From contig JAHCJQ010000012.1 in assembly GCA_026126215.1 (NCBI GenBank), forward strand, positions 1 through 50,840: a stretch of 50,840 nt of DNA, in the 5' to 3' direction. Shown here piece by piece: positions 27,221-36,353 of this stretch (position 1 is its first letter; each line of letters opens with the position of its first letter). The notes under the pieces were generated by a model. That model ran no database searches and was not told the DNA's origin. It saw only the letters and a list, made by a program, of their open reading frames with translations. The position numbers were made by a program, and so were the translations under genes. The stretch comes from Alphaproteobacteria bacterium. GTDB taxonomy: Bacteria > Pseudomonadota > Alphaproteobacteria > Ferrovibrionales > Ferrovibrionaceae.

Positions 27221-28578
27221 TCCGGCTGATCTTTCTTGTCCTGGTCGTCCTTGCGCTCGGCATCGGCGCTGCATGGCTTGCCGAGGCGCCGGGCCGGCTC
27301 GCCCTCGACTGGCACGGCTACCGGATCGAGACGTCCGCCGCCGCCGCTGTCGTCCTGGCGCTGGCCTTCGCCTTCGCCATGGCGCTGCTCTACCGGTTCT
27401 GGCTGTTCGTGCGCCAGGGGCCGAGTGCCTTCGGCGCGGCGCGGCGCGAGACCCGCCGGCGCAAGGGGTATCTGGCGCTGACCCGTGGCATGCTGGCGGT
27501 TGCGTCCGGCGATGGCCGGGCGGCGCGCCGCCTGTCGGCCATGGCCGAGCGGCTGCTGGAGGATCGCGCGCCGACGCTGCTGCTGACGGCCCAGGCGGCG
27601 GAACTGGCCGGCGAGCAGGCGCAGGCGGAACGGGCCTATCGGGAGATGCTGGAGCGGCCGGAGACGGAATTTCTCGGTCTGCGCGGGCTGCTTACGGCGG
27701 CGGTCAGAAGCGGGGACCGCAAGGCCGCGCTCGACTATGCGCGCCGTGCGGAGGCGCTGCGGCCGGGCACGGAGTGGCTGTTGCGCGAGCGGCTGGCGCT
27801 GGAGGCAGCGGCCGGCGACTGGGAGGCGGCGGCGGACACGCTGGAGCGCGGCGCCAAACGGCGCGCCCTGCCCGAGGAAGTGACCCAGCATCAGCGCGCG
27901 GTGATCGCCCTGCAGCGCGCCGGCCAGGCCGATGCGGAGGGACTGGAGCGCGAGGCACTCGATTGGGCGGTGAAAGCGGCGAAGGCCGATCCGGGCTTTG
28001 CCGCCGCGCAGGTGGAGGCGGCGCGCCGCCTGCAGGTAGCGGGGCGGGTGCGCAAGGCCGCGCGGCTGCTGGCGGCGGCCTGGTCGCGGGCGCCGCATCC
28101 GGAAGTCGGCCGCGCGTATATGGAGCTCTACAGTTCGGAGGAGGCGAAACGGCGCTGGCTGCGGGCGGAGGAACTGGTCGCCGGCCAGCTCGATCACCCG
28201 GAAAGCAAGGCGCTGCTTGCGGAGGCGACAGTGGCCGCCGGCGATGCCAAGGCGGCGCGCCCCCTGGTGCTGGCGCTCAAGGCGGCGGAGGGCGAGACCG
28301 CCCGGGTCTGTCGGCTGATGGCCTCGGTCGAGCGGGCGGAATGGGGGGATAGCCAGGCCGCCCATGACTGGGCGGCCAAGGTGCCCAAGGCACCCGAGGC
28401 CGGGCAATGGGTGTGCGGCGCGTGCGGCCATGGGGCGAGCCAGTGGCGGCCGCATTGTCGGAACTGCCAGGCCTTCGCCCGCCTGGTCTGGCGCGGCCGG
28501 GCGGAAGAGGCAGGGCAAGCGGCGCCGGCCGCCATCCCGGCGCTGCCGCACAGCTCTTCTCTTGCGGAAAGCGCCTGA
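27217..28578 (+). CDS. hemY: HemY-family TPR membrane protein with C-terminal zinc ribbon
   Basis: The 453-residue protein has two N-terminal membrane helices (about 3-22 and 41-63) and the HemY_N region RRKGYLALTRGMLAVASGDGRAA. A series of helical TPR-like repeats follows (about 85-380), then a C-terminal CxxC-x10-CxxC motif (Cys400, 403, 414, 417). This HemY is the TPR protein of the hem operon, not protoporphyrinogen oxidase. Its exact role in haem metabolism is unsettled. The four-cysteine ribbon resembles the rubredoxin-like end of LapB. It is coupled to hemD–mic60 by an ATGA overlap. Confidence 0.88.
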   Translation: MIRLIFLVLVVLALGIGAAWLAEAPGRLALDWHGYRIETSAAAAVVLALAFAFAMALLYRFWLFVRQGPSAFGAARRETRRRKGYLALTRGMLAVASGDGRAARRLSAMAERLLEDRAPTLLLTAQAAELAGEQAQAERAYREMLERPETEFLGLRGLLTAAVRSGDRKAALDYARRAEALRPGTEWLLRERLALEAAAGDWEAAADTLERGAKRRALPEEVTQHQRAVIALQRAGQADAEGLEREALDWAVKAAKADPGFAAAQVEAARRLQVAGRVRKAARLLAAAWSRAPHPEVGRAYMELYSSEEAKRRWLRAEELVAGQLDHPESKALLAEATVAAGDAKAARPLVLALKAAEGETARVCRLMASVERAEWGDSQAAHDWAAKVPKAPEAGQWVCGACGHGASQWRPHCRNCQAFARLVWRGRAEEAGQAAPAAIPALPHSSSLAESA

Positions 28579-28640
28579 TCGCCTTAAGGTCCGGCCGCGA
28601 TCGGGACCGGCTCCCGACGCCGGTAATGCAAGCCATCGGC

Positions 28641-28715
28641 GCCGTAGTAGCTCAGCGGTAGAGCATCCGCTTCGTAAGCGGGTGGTCGGGGGTTCAAATC
28701 CCTCCTACGGCACCA
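28641..28715 (+). tRNA. tRNA-Thr (anticodon CGT), CCA encoded
   Basis: The sequence folds as a complete cloverleaf. The acceptor stem is GCCGTAG/CTACGGC with discriminator A and encoded CCA at 28713-28715. The D-stem is GCTC/GAGC. The anticodon stem is TCCGC/GCGGG around loop TTCGTAA, giving anticodon CGT at 28673-28675. The T-arm is GGGGG-TTCAAAT-CCCTC with one G-T pair. The anticodon reads ACG (Thr). It lies 62 bases after hemY and has no strong terminator after it. Confidence 0.96.
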
Positions 28716-28785
28716 TTTTCCAGGCAATCAAGGCGGCAGATCCGGACCCCGCCATGGCCTCTTCTCCCGATCCGGGCTGGGGCCG

Positions 28786-30036
28786 ATGACCGTCCGGCCC
28801 AGGGCGGCGCGCGGGCAGGATGCCGCCTGGCGGCGCATTCCCCCCGGCATCTGGGCGCTCGGTTTCGTTTCCATGCTGATGGACATCTCCTCGGAGATGA
28901 TCCACGCCCTTTTTCCCGTCTATCTGGTGGTCGGGCTCGGCGCCACTGCGCTCACGATCGGCATCATCGAGGGCATTGCCGAGGCGACGGCATCGATTAC
29001 CAAGATCTTTTCCGGGGCGCTCAGCGACCGGATCGGCCGCCGCAAGGAACTGGCAGCCCTCGGCTATGGACTCGCCGCCGTCAGCAAGCCCATCTTCCCG
29101 CTGGCGCCAAGCGTCGGCTGGCTGGTCACCGCCCGCTTCGTGGACCGTATCGGCAAGGGCATCCGGGGCGCGCCGAGGGATGCGCTGGTGGCCGACATGA
29201 GCCCGCCCGAGTTGCGTGGCGCGAGCTTCGGCCTGCGCCAGTCCCTCGACACGGTCGGCGCCTTCCTTGGGCCGCTGCTCGCCATCGGCCTGATGTGGCT
29301 GTTCGCCGACGACTTCGGCTCCGTCTTCTGGGTCGCCGTGATCCCGGCCTTCCTCGCCTTCGGGCTGATCGTCTTCGCCGTCCACGAGCCGAAGCGCCAG
29401 GAGGGGCTTCGGCAGGTTCGCAATCCGCTGAGCCGGCGCGAACTGGCGTTGCTGGGAACGGCCTACTGGTTGGTGGTCGCGGTCGCGGCGGTCTTCACGC
29501 TCGCCCGCTTCAGCGAGGCGTTTCTAATCCTGCGTGCCCAGGGCGCCGGTCTCCCGCTGATGCTGGTGCCCGCCGTCCTGGTCGTGATGAATGTCGCCTA
29601 CGCTCTCTCGGCCTATCCCGTCGGCGCTCTCTCAGACCGGATGGACCGCATCACAATTCTTGTCGTCGGCCTGGTGCTGCTCATCGCCGCCGACCTGTTG
29701 CTCGCCTTCGCACCCGGTCTGATCGGCATCGCCTGTGGCGTCGTGCTCTGGGGTCTGCATATGGGATTTACCCAGGGGCTTCTGGCGACGCTGGTCGCCG
29801 ATGCGGCGCCGGCCGAACTGCGCGGGACCGCCTACGGCATGTTCAATCTCGTCACCGGCATCGCCCTGCTCGCGGCCAGCGTCATCGCGGGCGCACTCTG
29901 GGACAGCGTCGGCCCGCAGGCAACCTTCCTCGCAGGCGCCGGCCTTGCCCTGGCGACGATCTGCGGCCTCCTGCCCCTGCGGCGGCGACTGCGCCGGGAT
30001 GCGGCGCAATCGCCAGGGCAGGCTTCCGCCCGCTGA
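28786..30036 (+). CDS. Major facilitator superfamily transporter
   Basis: The 416-residue protein has about twelve hydrophobic helices and the MFS loop motif GALSDRIGRRKE between helices 2 and 3, with a related AYPVGALSDRMDR in the second half. The segment RFVDRIGKGIRGAPRDALVAD is typical of a drug/sugar efflux subfamily of uncharacterised carriers. Substrate and direction are not evident. It stands alone after the tRNA and converges on a small membrane protein with two bases between stops. Confidence 0.85.
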   Translation: MTVRPRAARGQDAAWRRIPPGIWALGFVSMLMDISSEMIHALFPVYLVVGLGATALTIGIIEGIAEATASITKIFSGALSDRIGRRKELAALGYGLAAVSKPIFPLAPSVGWLVTARFVDRIGKGIRGAPRDALVADMSPPELRGASFGLRQSLDTVGAFLGPLLAIGLMWLFADDFGSVFWVAVIPAFLAFGLIVFAVHEPKRQEGLRQVRNPLSRRELALLGTAYWLVVAVAAVFTLARFSEAFLILRAQGAGLPLMLVPAVLVVMNVAYALSAYPVGALSDRMDRITILVVGLVLLIAADLLLAFAPGLIGIACGVVLWGLHMGFTQGLLATLVADAAPAELRGTAYGMFNLVTGIALLAASVIAGALWDSVGPQATFLAGAGLALATICGLLPLRRRLRRDAAQSPGQASAR

Positions 30037-30038
30037 GG

Positions 30039-30293
30039 TCAGATCGCCGTCACAGGCGCCATGCTGCGGCGCAGCCGATGACGGATGTCCGCCGGCAGGC
30101 CCTGGACGGTGCCTTGGCGCTCGTCCGTCGCGGCCCGCCCGCCGGCCTGGAAGCGTGCCGGCGCCTGTTCGTTCTCGGCGATGCGGCCGGCGCCCGGTTG
30201 GCCGCCCAGCGCCACCTGGATCAGGGCGAAGACGATGAACGGCGCGGTGGCGGTGGCGATCTTGGCGATGGTCGTCCCGTCGATACGCGTCAT
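30039..30293 (-). CDS. Small hypothetical single-pass membrane protein
   Basis: A frame of 84 residues starts at the ATG of 30291-30293, preceded by GAGGAG and AGGAG purine runs. It has one hydrophobic helix (IAKIATATAPFIVFALIQVAL, about 9-29) and a hydrophilic tail ending in a basic segment (DIRHRLRRSMAPVTAI). I do not recognise a family. The ribosome-binding site and transmembrane pattern support it, but its short length in GC-rich DNA leaves doubt. An ATG at 30326 is an alternative start. Confidence 0.5.
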   Translation of the reverse strand: MTRIDGTTIAKIATATAPFIVFALIQVALGGQPGAGRIAENEQAPARFQAGGRAATDERQGTVQGLPADIRHRLRRSMAPVTAI

Positions 30294-30410
30294 GGCTCCT
30301 GTCTCCTCTTTTCCCCATCCGGCCACGCCCCCATTGGAGTGGCCCTTCGAACATGCTTAATCATGTCGTAACCATGCCGGGACGCGTATGAACCCCTTCA
30401 CAGCCTGCCG

Positions 30411-30424
30411 GTGACCGGGGTCAC
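30411..30424. promoter_or_regulatory. Palindrome in the mrp upstream region (candidate operator)
   Basis: GTGACC-GG-GGTCAC is a perfect inverted repeat with six-base arms, 129 bases before the mrpA start, in the longest non-coding gap of the window (30294-30552). The rest of that gap shows a possible -35 (TTGATT at 30470) but no convincing -10. A role as regulator binding site for the antiporter operon is inferred from position and symmetry only. Confidence 0.35.
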
Positions 30425-30529
30425 GGCTGCCGGCGGACGGAAAAGTCGCGGCCCATGTGTTTGTCCGGGTTGATTTTCCGGCAATTCTGGCCAAGTTTTG
30501 CGGGTCCCGCCCGACGATCGGTCACCTCC

Positions 30530-30556
30530 ATGGAACAAGGCGCGCCTGAAAGTTGA
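30530..30556 (+). other. Eight-codon leader frame overlapping the mrpA TTG start
   Basis: An ATG at 30530 opens a frame of eight codons (MEQGAPES) whose TGA at 30554-30556 overlaps the TTG start of mrpA (TTGA). Every other junction in this operon is a start/stop overlap, so the leader could couple translation onto the rare TTG start, which itself lacks a well-placed ribosome-binding site. No Shine-Dalgarno precedes the leader ATG, so it may be chance. Confidence 0.25.
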
Positions 30557-32865
30557 GCCTCCCTGCCCTTCTGACGCTTTTTGCGCTTGCCGCGCTGGCG
30601 CCCGCCCTGACGCGGCGGCTGCCCAACGGTGCCGCCTGGCTGCTGGCTTGCGTGCCGGCGGCGATCTGCGCGCTGTTCGCCGTCACCGCGGCCGGTCTCG
30701 CGCCGGAGCAGTTCCGGATCGAGAGCACGCCATGGGCGCCGACGCTCGGCGCCAGCCTCTCGTTCCGGCTGGATGGTCTCTCGCTTGCCTTCGGCATGCT
30801 GATTACCGGGATCGGCGCGCTGATCATCGTCTATGCCGGCGGCTACCTGCATGGCGATGCCAGGCTCGGCCGCTTTCTCGGCTTCCTCCTCTTCTTCATG
30901 GCGGCGATGCTGGGCGTGGTGCTGGCGGACAACATCCTGGCGCTGTTCGTCTTCTGGGAACTGACCTCGCTCGCTTCCTACCTGCTGATCGGCTTCAAGA
31001 ACGAGGATGGCCGCTCGCGCCGCGCCGCGCTGCAAGCCCTGATCGTCACCGGCGGCGGCGGCGCGGCGCTGCTTGCCGGCCTGCTGCTCTTCGCGCAGAT
31101 CGGCGGCAGCATGGAGCTTTCCGGGCTGATCGCGAATCCGGTGGATCCGACCACCGATCCGCTGCTGCTCGCGGCGGTGGTGCTGATCCTGATCGGCTGC
31201 TTCACCAAGTCGGCTCAGGTGCCGTTCCATTTCTGGCTGCCCAATGCGATGGAGGCGCCGACGCCGGTCAGCGCCTATCTACATTCCGCGACGATGGTGA
31301 AGGCGGGCGTGTATCTCATGGCCCGCCTCAATCCGGCCTTTGGCGGCTCCGACATATGGACCTGGAGCCTGGTGCTCTTCGGCGGGGCCACGATGCTGGC
31401 CGGCGCCGTGCTCGCGCTGCGCCAGACGGACCTCAAGCTGATGCTTGCCTACACCACAGTGATGGCGCTCGGCCTCCTCACCTTCCTGATCGGCATCGGC
31501 GGCAAGGGCGGGCTGGAGGCGATGGCGCTGTTCCTGCTCGCGCATGCCTTCTACAAAGGTGGCCTGTTCATGGCGGTCGGCGCCGTCGATCACGAGGCAG
31601 GGACCCGGGATCTGCGGAAAATGGGCGGTCTGCTGAGGCCGATGCCGGCGCTCGCCGTGGCGGTCTTCGTCATCGCCCTCTCTTCCGCCGGCCTGCCGCC
31701 ATTCCTCGGCTTCCTTGCCAAGGAGTATGCTTACGAGGCCGGGCTTGGCGCCACGCACCTGCCGATCGCCGCTACCTTTGCCATGCTGCTGGCCAATGTC
31801 TGCCTCGTAGCCGTAGCCGGCGCCGTCTCGGTCGGGATCTTCCTCGGCCCGGCGCGACCAGAGCTTGCCCATGTGCACGAGGCACCGCTGTCGCTGCGCC
31901 TGGGTCCCTCGGTCCTGGCACTCCTGACCCTCGCCGCCGGCCTGGCGCCCGGTGCGCTTGGCGCCTTCGCCATCGCGCCGCTGGTGAGTGCCATGTCGGG
32001 GCAGACCTTCGCCGCCGATCTGCATCTTTGGGCGGGTTTCACGCCGGCGCTCGGCCTCAGCGTGATCACGCTGATGCTTGGTTATCTTGCTTATCTGCGT
32101 CTTGCCGCCCTGCGCGACCTGCTGGCGCGCGCCATCGCCGCGACTTTCACCTTCGACGACGTCTATGACCGCATGTACCGGGTCAAGATACGGCTTGCTG
32201 CCCGCCTCACAACCGCCCTGCAGCGCGGCTCGCTCGGCTTCTATCTCAGTCTCGTCTTCGCCGCCCTCGGCGTCGCGCCAATCGGCGGCATGCTGTACTG
32301 GGGCTGGCCGGAAATCGCACCGGACCTTGCCGGCTTACGCGCCATCGATGTCGGCGCCCTGGCGCTGCTCGCCACCGGCGGGCTCGCGGTCGGCTTGATC
32401 CAGGCGCGTCTGACCGCCATCGTGGCGCTGGGGCTCGTGGGATTCGCCGTGGCGCTGATTTTCCTGCTCTATGGCGCTCCCGATCTTGCCTTCACGCAGT
32501 TCATGGTGGAGACGATGGCCGTGGTGATCCTGGCGCTCGCCCTGCTGCGCCTGCCGCTGGCCGGCGGCAGGCGGCGCTCCGGCCTGGTGGCGCTGCGCGA
32601 CATCGTCATCGCCGGGCTCGCCGGTATCTCGGTCAGCACCGTTCTGCTTGGCGTGCTGGCGCGGCCATTCGACCCGCTGCTCAGCGAGTATTTTGCCGAA
32701 AACAGCTACACGCTGGCCCATGGCCGCAACGTGGTGAACGTCATTCTCGTCGATTTCCGCGCGCTCGACACGCTAGGCGAAATCAGCGTCATTGCAGTGG
32801 CCGCGATCGCGGCATACGGCATGATTCGCTTCCGCACACGCGCCGGAAAGGGAGACAGCCGATGA
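30553..32865 (+). CDS. mrpA: Na+/H+ antiporter subunit A (MrpA/MnhA/PhaA)
   Basis: The 770-residue membrane protein has the proton-pumping NuoL-like domain ([62 protein letters not shown]). Its C-terminal part contains DUF4040/MbhD ([24 protein letters not shown]) and MbhE-like segments (about 595-760). It is the largest subunit of the seven-part Mrp secondary antiporter, which expels Na+ (sometimes K+) in exchange for protons. A TTG at 30553 is the only fitting start. The stop overlaps mrpB (ATGA). Subunit B is separate here, unlike the fused PhaAB of some rhizobia. Confidence 0.95.
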   Translation: MSLPALLTLFALAALAPALTRRLPNGAAWLLACVPAAICALFAVTAAGLAPEQFRIESTPWAPTLGASLSFRLDGLSLAFGMLITGIGALIIVYAGGYLHGDARLGRFLGFLLFFMAAMLGVVLADNILALFVFWELTSLASYLLIGFKNEDGRSRRAALQALIVTGGGGAALLAGLLLFAQIGGSMELSGLIANPVDPTTDPLLLAAVVLILIGCFTKSAQVPFHFWLPNAMEAPTPVSAYLHSATMVKAGVYLMARLNPAFGGSDIWTWSLVLFGGATMLAGAVLALRQTDLKLMLAYTTVMALGLLTFLIGIGGKGGLEAMALFLLAHAFYKGGLFMAVGAVDHEAGTRDLRKMGGLLRPMPALAVAVFVIALSSAGLPPFLGFLAKEYAYEAGLGATHLPIAATFAMLLANVCLVAVAGAVSVGIFLGPARPELAHVHEAPLSLRLGPSVLALLTLAAGLAPGALGAFAIAPLVSAMSGQTFAADLHLWAGFTPALGLSVITLMLGYLAYLRLAALRDLLARAIAATFTFDDVYDRMYRVKIRLAARLTTALQRGSLGFYLSLVFAALGVAPIGGMLYWGWPEIAPDLAGLRAIDVGALALLATGGLAVGLIQARLTAIVALGLVGFAVALIFLLYGAPDLAFTQFMVETMAVVILALALLRLPLAGGRRRSGLVALRDIVIAGLAGISVSTVLLGVLARPFDPLLSEYFAENSYTLAHGRNVVNVILVDFRALDTLGEISVIAVAAIAAYGMIRFRTRAGKGDSR

Positions 32866-33281
32866 ACTCTCTCATCCTGCGCACGGCGACGCGTCTGCTG
32901 GTCAGCCTGGTACTGCTGTTTTCCATCTTCGTCACCTTGCGCGGCCATAACGAGCCGGGCGGGGGTTTCATCGGCGGTCTGATCGCGGCATCCGCCTTCG
33001 CGCTATACTCGATCGCTTTCGGCGTCGAGGCTCTGCGACGGGCCTTCCGCTTCGATCCGCGCGCGGTCGCCGGTTTCGGCGTTCTGGTGGCCATCATTTC
33101 GGGCTTGCTCTCACTGCCGGCGGAGGCCCCGTTCCTCACCGGACTCTGGCTGACATTCGAACTGGTGCCGGGCGAGAAGTTCGCCCTCTCGACTCCGCTC
33201 CTCTTCGATCTGGGCGTCTATCTGACGGTCATTGGCGGCGTTATCGCCATCATGCTGGCGCTCGAGGAAGAGGGACTCTGA
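32862..33281 (+). CDS. mrpB: Na+/H+ antiporter subunit B (MrpB/MnhB)
   Basis: The 139-residue protein has four membrane helices and the family motif [24 protein letters not shown]. It matches MrpB in size and pattern. It overlaps mrpA by four bases, and its TGA shares one base with the mrpC ATG. Confidence 0.94.
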   Translation: MNSLILRTATRLLVSLVLLFSIFVTLRGHNEPGGGFIGGLIAASAFALYSIAFGVEALRRAFRFDPRAVAGFGVLVAIISGLLSLPAEAPFLTGLWLTFELVPGEKFALSTPLLFDLGVYLTVIGGVIAIMLALEEEGL

Positions 33282-33694
33282 TGGAAACCCTCCTCGCGCT
33301 CCTGGTCGGGCTTCTGGTCGCCGTGGCCACGTTCCTGATCCTCAGTCCAAGCATCTTCAGGCTCCTGCTCGGCATCGGCGTGCTCGGCAACGCCGTCAAT
33401 CTCATGATCTTCACCGGCGGGCGCCTGACGCCGGTGACGCCACCGATCATCCACGAAGGGGAGACGGCACTGATCGCACCGTATGCCAATCCGCTGCCCC
33501 AGGCGCTCATCCTGACCGCCATCGTCATCGGGTTCGCCTTCTTTGCCTACGCACTGATGACGGCGGTCCGGGCCTCGCGCGACTTTGGCCATCTCGATGC
33601 ACGTCGCCTCGACGCCGCGGAGCGTCCCGAGCTGGTCTCCGCCGAGCCGGCGGATATCGAAAGCTTCCGGGCGCGCAAGGAGAAGCACGGGTGA
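33281..33694 (+). CDS. mrpC: Na+/H+ antiporter subunit C (MrpC/MnhC, NuoK-like)
   Basis: The 137-residue protein has three helices and the NuoK-like segment LLGIGVLGNAVNLMIFTGG, followed by PQALILTAIVIGFAFFAYALM. It has an acidic/basic soluble tail of about 40 residues. The stop overlaps the mrpD GTG. Confidence 0.94.
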   Translation: METLLALLVGLLVAVATFLILSPSIFRLLLGIGVLGNAVNLMIFTGGRLTPVTPPIIHEGETALIAPYANPLPQALILTAIVIGFAFFAYALMTAVRASRDFGHLDARRLDAAERPELVSAEPADIESFRARKEKHG

Positions 33695-35193
33695 CGCCGA
33701 TGTTCTGGCAGTGGGTGCTGGCGGCGCCGATCGTCCTGCCGCTCGCCGGTGGCGCCATCGGCTTCCTTGCCATCCGCCGCGTCGGCATCGCCCAGGCGGC
33801 GACGCTGCTGGCGTCAATCGGCACGCTTCTGGCAGCCATTCTGCTGTTCGGCGAGGTGCGCCAGTCCGGTGCGCTGGTCATGCAGGCAAGCCGTTGGGAC
33901 GCACCTTTCGGCATTACGCTGGTCGCGGATGGCCTGTCGGCACTCCTGGTGATGCTGGCCGCGGCGGTCGGCCTTGGCGTGCAACTGCATGCGATGCGTA
34001 CTGTCGACCAGGAGGAGCGGCGCTTCGGCTTCTTCCCGCTCTTCCATCTGCTTTTGGCTGGCGCAAACGGCGCCTTCCTGACCGGTGACATTTTCAACCT
34101 CTATGTCTGGTTCGAGGTGACGCTCATCGCCGGTGTCGGCCTGCTGGCGCTTGGGCAGAGCAAGCCGCAGGTCGACGCGACCCTAAAGTATGTGGCGATC
34201 AATCTGGTCGGCACCACGATCTACCTGATCGCCACCGGCCTGCTCTATGGCGCCACCGGCAGCCTGAACATGGCCGACATCTCGGCCCGCCTCCTCACGG
34301 AGCCCGATAGCGGCACGCTGGGTGCGATCGGCCTGCTCTTCGTCTTTTCTCTGGCGCTGAAATCCGCCGCCTTCCCTCTGTTTTTCTGGCTGCCTGCCGC
34401 CTATCACACGCCAAGCGTCGCCGTCTCGGCCGTCTTTGCCGGTATCGTCACGAAGGTCGGCGCCTATGCGCTGTTGCGCGTGGTCGTTCTGGTCTTCTCG
34501 CCGAAAGCGGAGATGTTCGTCGATGTGATCCTGTGGATCGCCATCCTCACCTTGCTGGTGGGCGGCATCGGCGCGTTGGTGCAAAGGGACCTGCGACGGC
34601 TGCTCTCCTACGCGCTGGTGGCGGGCATCGGCTACATCCTGCTCGGACTTGGCATTGGCACTGCGGAATCGCTTGGTGGCGGCATATTCTACGCGGCCCA
34701 TCACATCGTGTTGATGACCACATTCTTCCTGCTTGCGGGGCATGTCGCGGGGGTCGCCGGCAGCTTTTCCCTCGACCGGATGGGCGGGCTGCTCGACCGT
34801 CAGACCTTCCTCGCCATCCTGTTCTTCGTGGCTATCGTCGCGCTGTCCGGCTTGCCGCCGCTCGGTGGATTCTGGGCCAAGGCCTGGCTGATCAAGGCGG
34901 CGCTGGCCGCCGGGTCCTGGTTTGCGGCCGGAGCGGCGCTGGTCTCCGGCCTGCTGGTTCTGATTGCGCTGGGCCAGGCCTGGGCCATGATATTCTGGCG
35001 CAAGGGACCGGCTTCCTCGGACACGCCCGCTGCGCTGCGCCTGCCGAGTCTGGCGCCGACCGTGGCGCTGCTGATCCTTGCCGTTGCCATGGGCCTGCAC
35101 CCCGAGCCCTGGCTCGACATTTCCGCTCGCGCCGCCGCGGCCCTGCTTGACGTCGAAGGTTATCAGGCCACCGTGCTGGGAGGACGCCGATGA
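33691..35193 (+). CDS. mrpD: Na+/H+ antiporter subunit D (MrpD/MnhD)
   Basis: The 500-residue NuoM/N-like membrane protein has FNLYVWFEVTLIAGVGLLALG, LKSAAFPLFFWLPAAYHTPSVAVSAVFAGIVTKVGAYAL-type helices with the conserved lysines, and LSGLPPLGGFWAKAWLI. The start is GTG in a GTGA overlap with mrpC. It is the second antiporter-like subunit of the complex. Confidence 0.95.
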   Translation: MTPMFWQWVLAAPIVLPLAGGAIGFLAIRRVGIAQAATLLASIGTLLAAILLFGEVRQSGALVMQASRWDAPFGITLVADGLSALLVMLAAAVGLGVQLHAMRTVDQEERRFGFFPLFHLLLAGANGAFLTGDIFNLYVWFEVTLIAGVGLLALGQSKPQVDATLKYVAINLVGTTIYLIATGLLYGATGSLNMADISARLLTEPDSGTLGAIGLLFVFSLALKSAAFPLFFWLPAAYHTPSVAVSAVFAGIVTKVGAYALLRVVVLVFSPKAEMFVDVILWIAILTLLVGGIGALVQRDLRRLLSYALVAGIGYILLGLGIGTAESLGGGIFYAAHHIVLMTTFFLLAGHVAGVAGSFSLDRMGGLLDRQTFLAILFFVAIVALSGLPPLGGFWAKAWLIKAALAAGSWFAAGAALVSGLLVLIALGQAWAMIFWRKGPASSDTPAALRLPSLAPTVALLILAVAMGLHPEPWLDISARAAAALLDVEGYQATVLGGRR

Positions 35194-35663
35194 CGCTTTT
35201 CCTGCTCAACCTGCTTCTGGCGCTGGTCTGGATGGGGGTCACCGGGGTCGGTACATTTGTCAATCTGGTCTTCGGCCTGCTGATCGGCTTCGCGGCGCTC
35301 TGGCTGACGCGGGAACTCTGGGGCGACACCCGCTATTTCCGCCGGCTGCCGCTGGTCGCGAGGCTGTTGCTGCTGTTCCTCTACGAGCTCGTCCTTTCGT
35401 CGCTGCGGGTGGCGCGAGACGTGCTGAAACCAAGAATGACCTTCCGCCCCGGCATCGTGGCGGTGCCGATAGACCTCACCGATGACCTGCAGATCACCAT
35501 GCTGGCCAACCTGATCACGCTCACTCCGGGCACCATGTCGGTCGATGTCTCGGATGACCGCAAGCTGATCTACGTGCATGCGATGGATATCGGCGACCGC
35601 GACCAGCTTGTCCGCGATATCAAGGACGGGTTCGAGACCCGCATCAGGGAGGCGCTCGGATGA
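35190..35663 (+). CDS. mrpE: Na+/H+ antiporter subunit E (MrpE/MnhE)
   Basis: The 157-residue protein has two N-terminal helices and a soluble domain with the family motif NLITLTPGTMSVDVSDDRKLIYVHAMD. It sits between D and F in the canonical order, with ATGA overlaps on both sides. Confidence 0.94.
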   Translation: MTLFLLNLLLALVWMGVTGVGTFVNLVFGLLIGFAALWLTRELWGDTRYFRRLPLVARLLLLFLYELVLSSLRVARDVLKPRMTFRPGIVAVPIDLTDDLQITMLANLITLTPGTMSVDVSDDRKLIYVHAMDIGDRDQLVRDIKDGFETRIREALG

Positions 35664-35971
35664 TCCCGACCGATGCCTTTCTCGAAACGGCGGCGACGAT
35701 CTCGGCGATCGTCCTGCTCATCGCCATGCTGATCGTGATCCTGCGCGCCATTCTCGGCCCCAGCATGGCGGATCGGGTGCTGGCGCTCGACCTGCTCACC
35801 ACGCTCGCCATTGCCTTCGTCGCCATCGTCGCCGTGCTCTACGGCCAGGTGGTCTATCTCGATGTCGGCATCGCTCTGGCCCTGGTCGGCTTCCTGGCCA
35901 CCGTCGCCTTCGCCCGCTTCATCGCGCGCGGCGGCACCGAGAATGCGCGGAAGGTCGAAGGCGATGATTGA
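35660..35971 (+). CDS. mrpF: Na+/H+ antiporter subunit F (MrpF/MnhF)
   Basis: The 103-residue protein has three helices and the signature GPSMADRVLALDLLTTLAIAFVAI. It overlaps mrpE by four and mrpG by eight bases. Confidence 0.93.
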   Translation: MIPTDAFLETAATISAIVLLIAMLIVILRAILGPSMADRVLALDLLTTLAIAFVAIVAVLYGQVVYLDVGIALALVGFLATVAFARFIARGGTENARKVEGDD

Positions 35972-36293
35972 CCTGCTGATTGCCTTTCTGCTGCTCTCGG
36001 GTTCGGCCTTCGCGCTGGTGGCTGCCATCGGCATCGTGCGCATGCCCGATCTATTCATCCGCATGCATGCGGCGAGCAAGGCGGGAACGCTCGGCGCCGG
36101 CCTGATCCTGCTCGGCGTCGCGGTGCTCGCCAACGATGCCTCGGTCTCGGTCCGGGCGGTCATTGCCATCGTCTTCATCATGCTGACCGCACCGATCGCC
36201 GCCCATCTCCTGGGACGTGCCGCCTACAAGACGGGGGTGCCTCTCTGGCAGAAGTCCGAACTCGACGAGTGGAACGCCCGGGAGGAGAAATAG
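35964..36293 (+). CDS. mrpG: Na+/H+ antiporter subunit G (MrpG/MnhG)
   Basis: The 109-residue protein has three helices and the signature GIVRMPDLFIRMHAASKAGTLGAGLILLG, then LTAPIAAHLLGRAAYKTG. It completes the seven-subunit Mrp set in canonical A-G order. A GC palindrome at 36298-36309 follows without a T-run. Confidence 0.94.
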   Translation: MIDLLIAFLLLSGSAFALVAAIGIVRMPDLFIRMHAASKAGTLGAGLILLGVAVLANDASVSVRAVIAIVFIMLTAPIAAHLLGRAAYKTGVPLWQKSELDEWNAREEK

Positions 36294-36353
36294 GCGCGGG
36301 CGCGCGCCCCTGGGCTAGAATGGCGCCCTGGACACCGTGAGGGGAGATGGTGG

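Noticed and set aside
36298..36309. GGGCGCGCGCCC palindrome after mrpG as a terminator
   Set aside because: Self-complementary GC runs of this size are expected by chance at this base composition, and no T-run follows.
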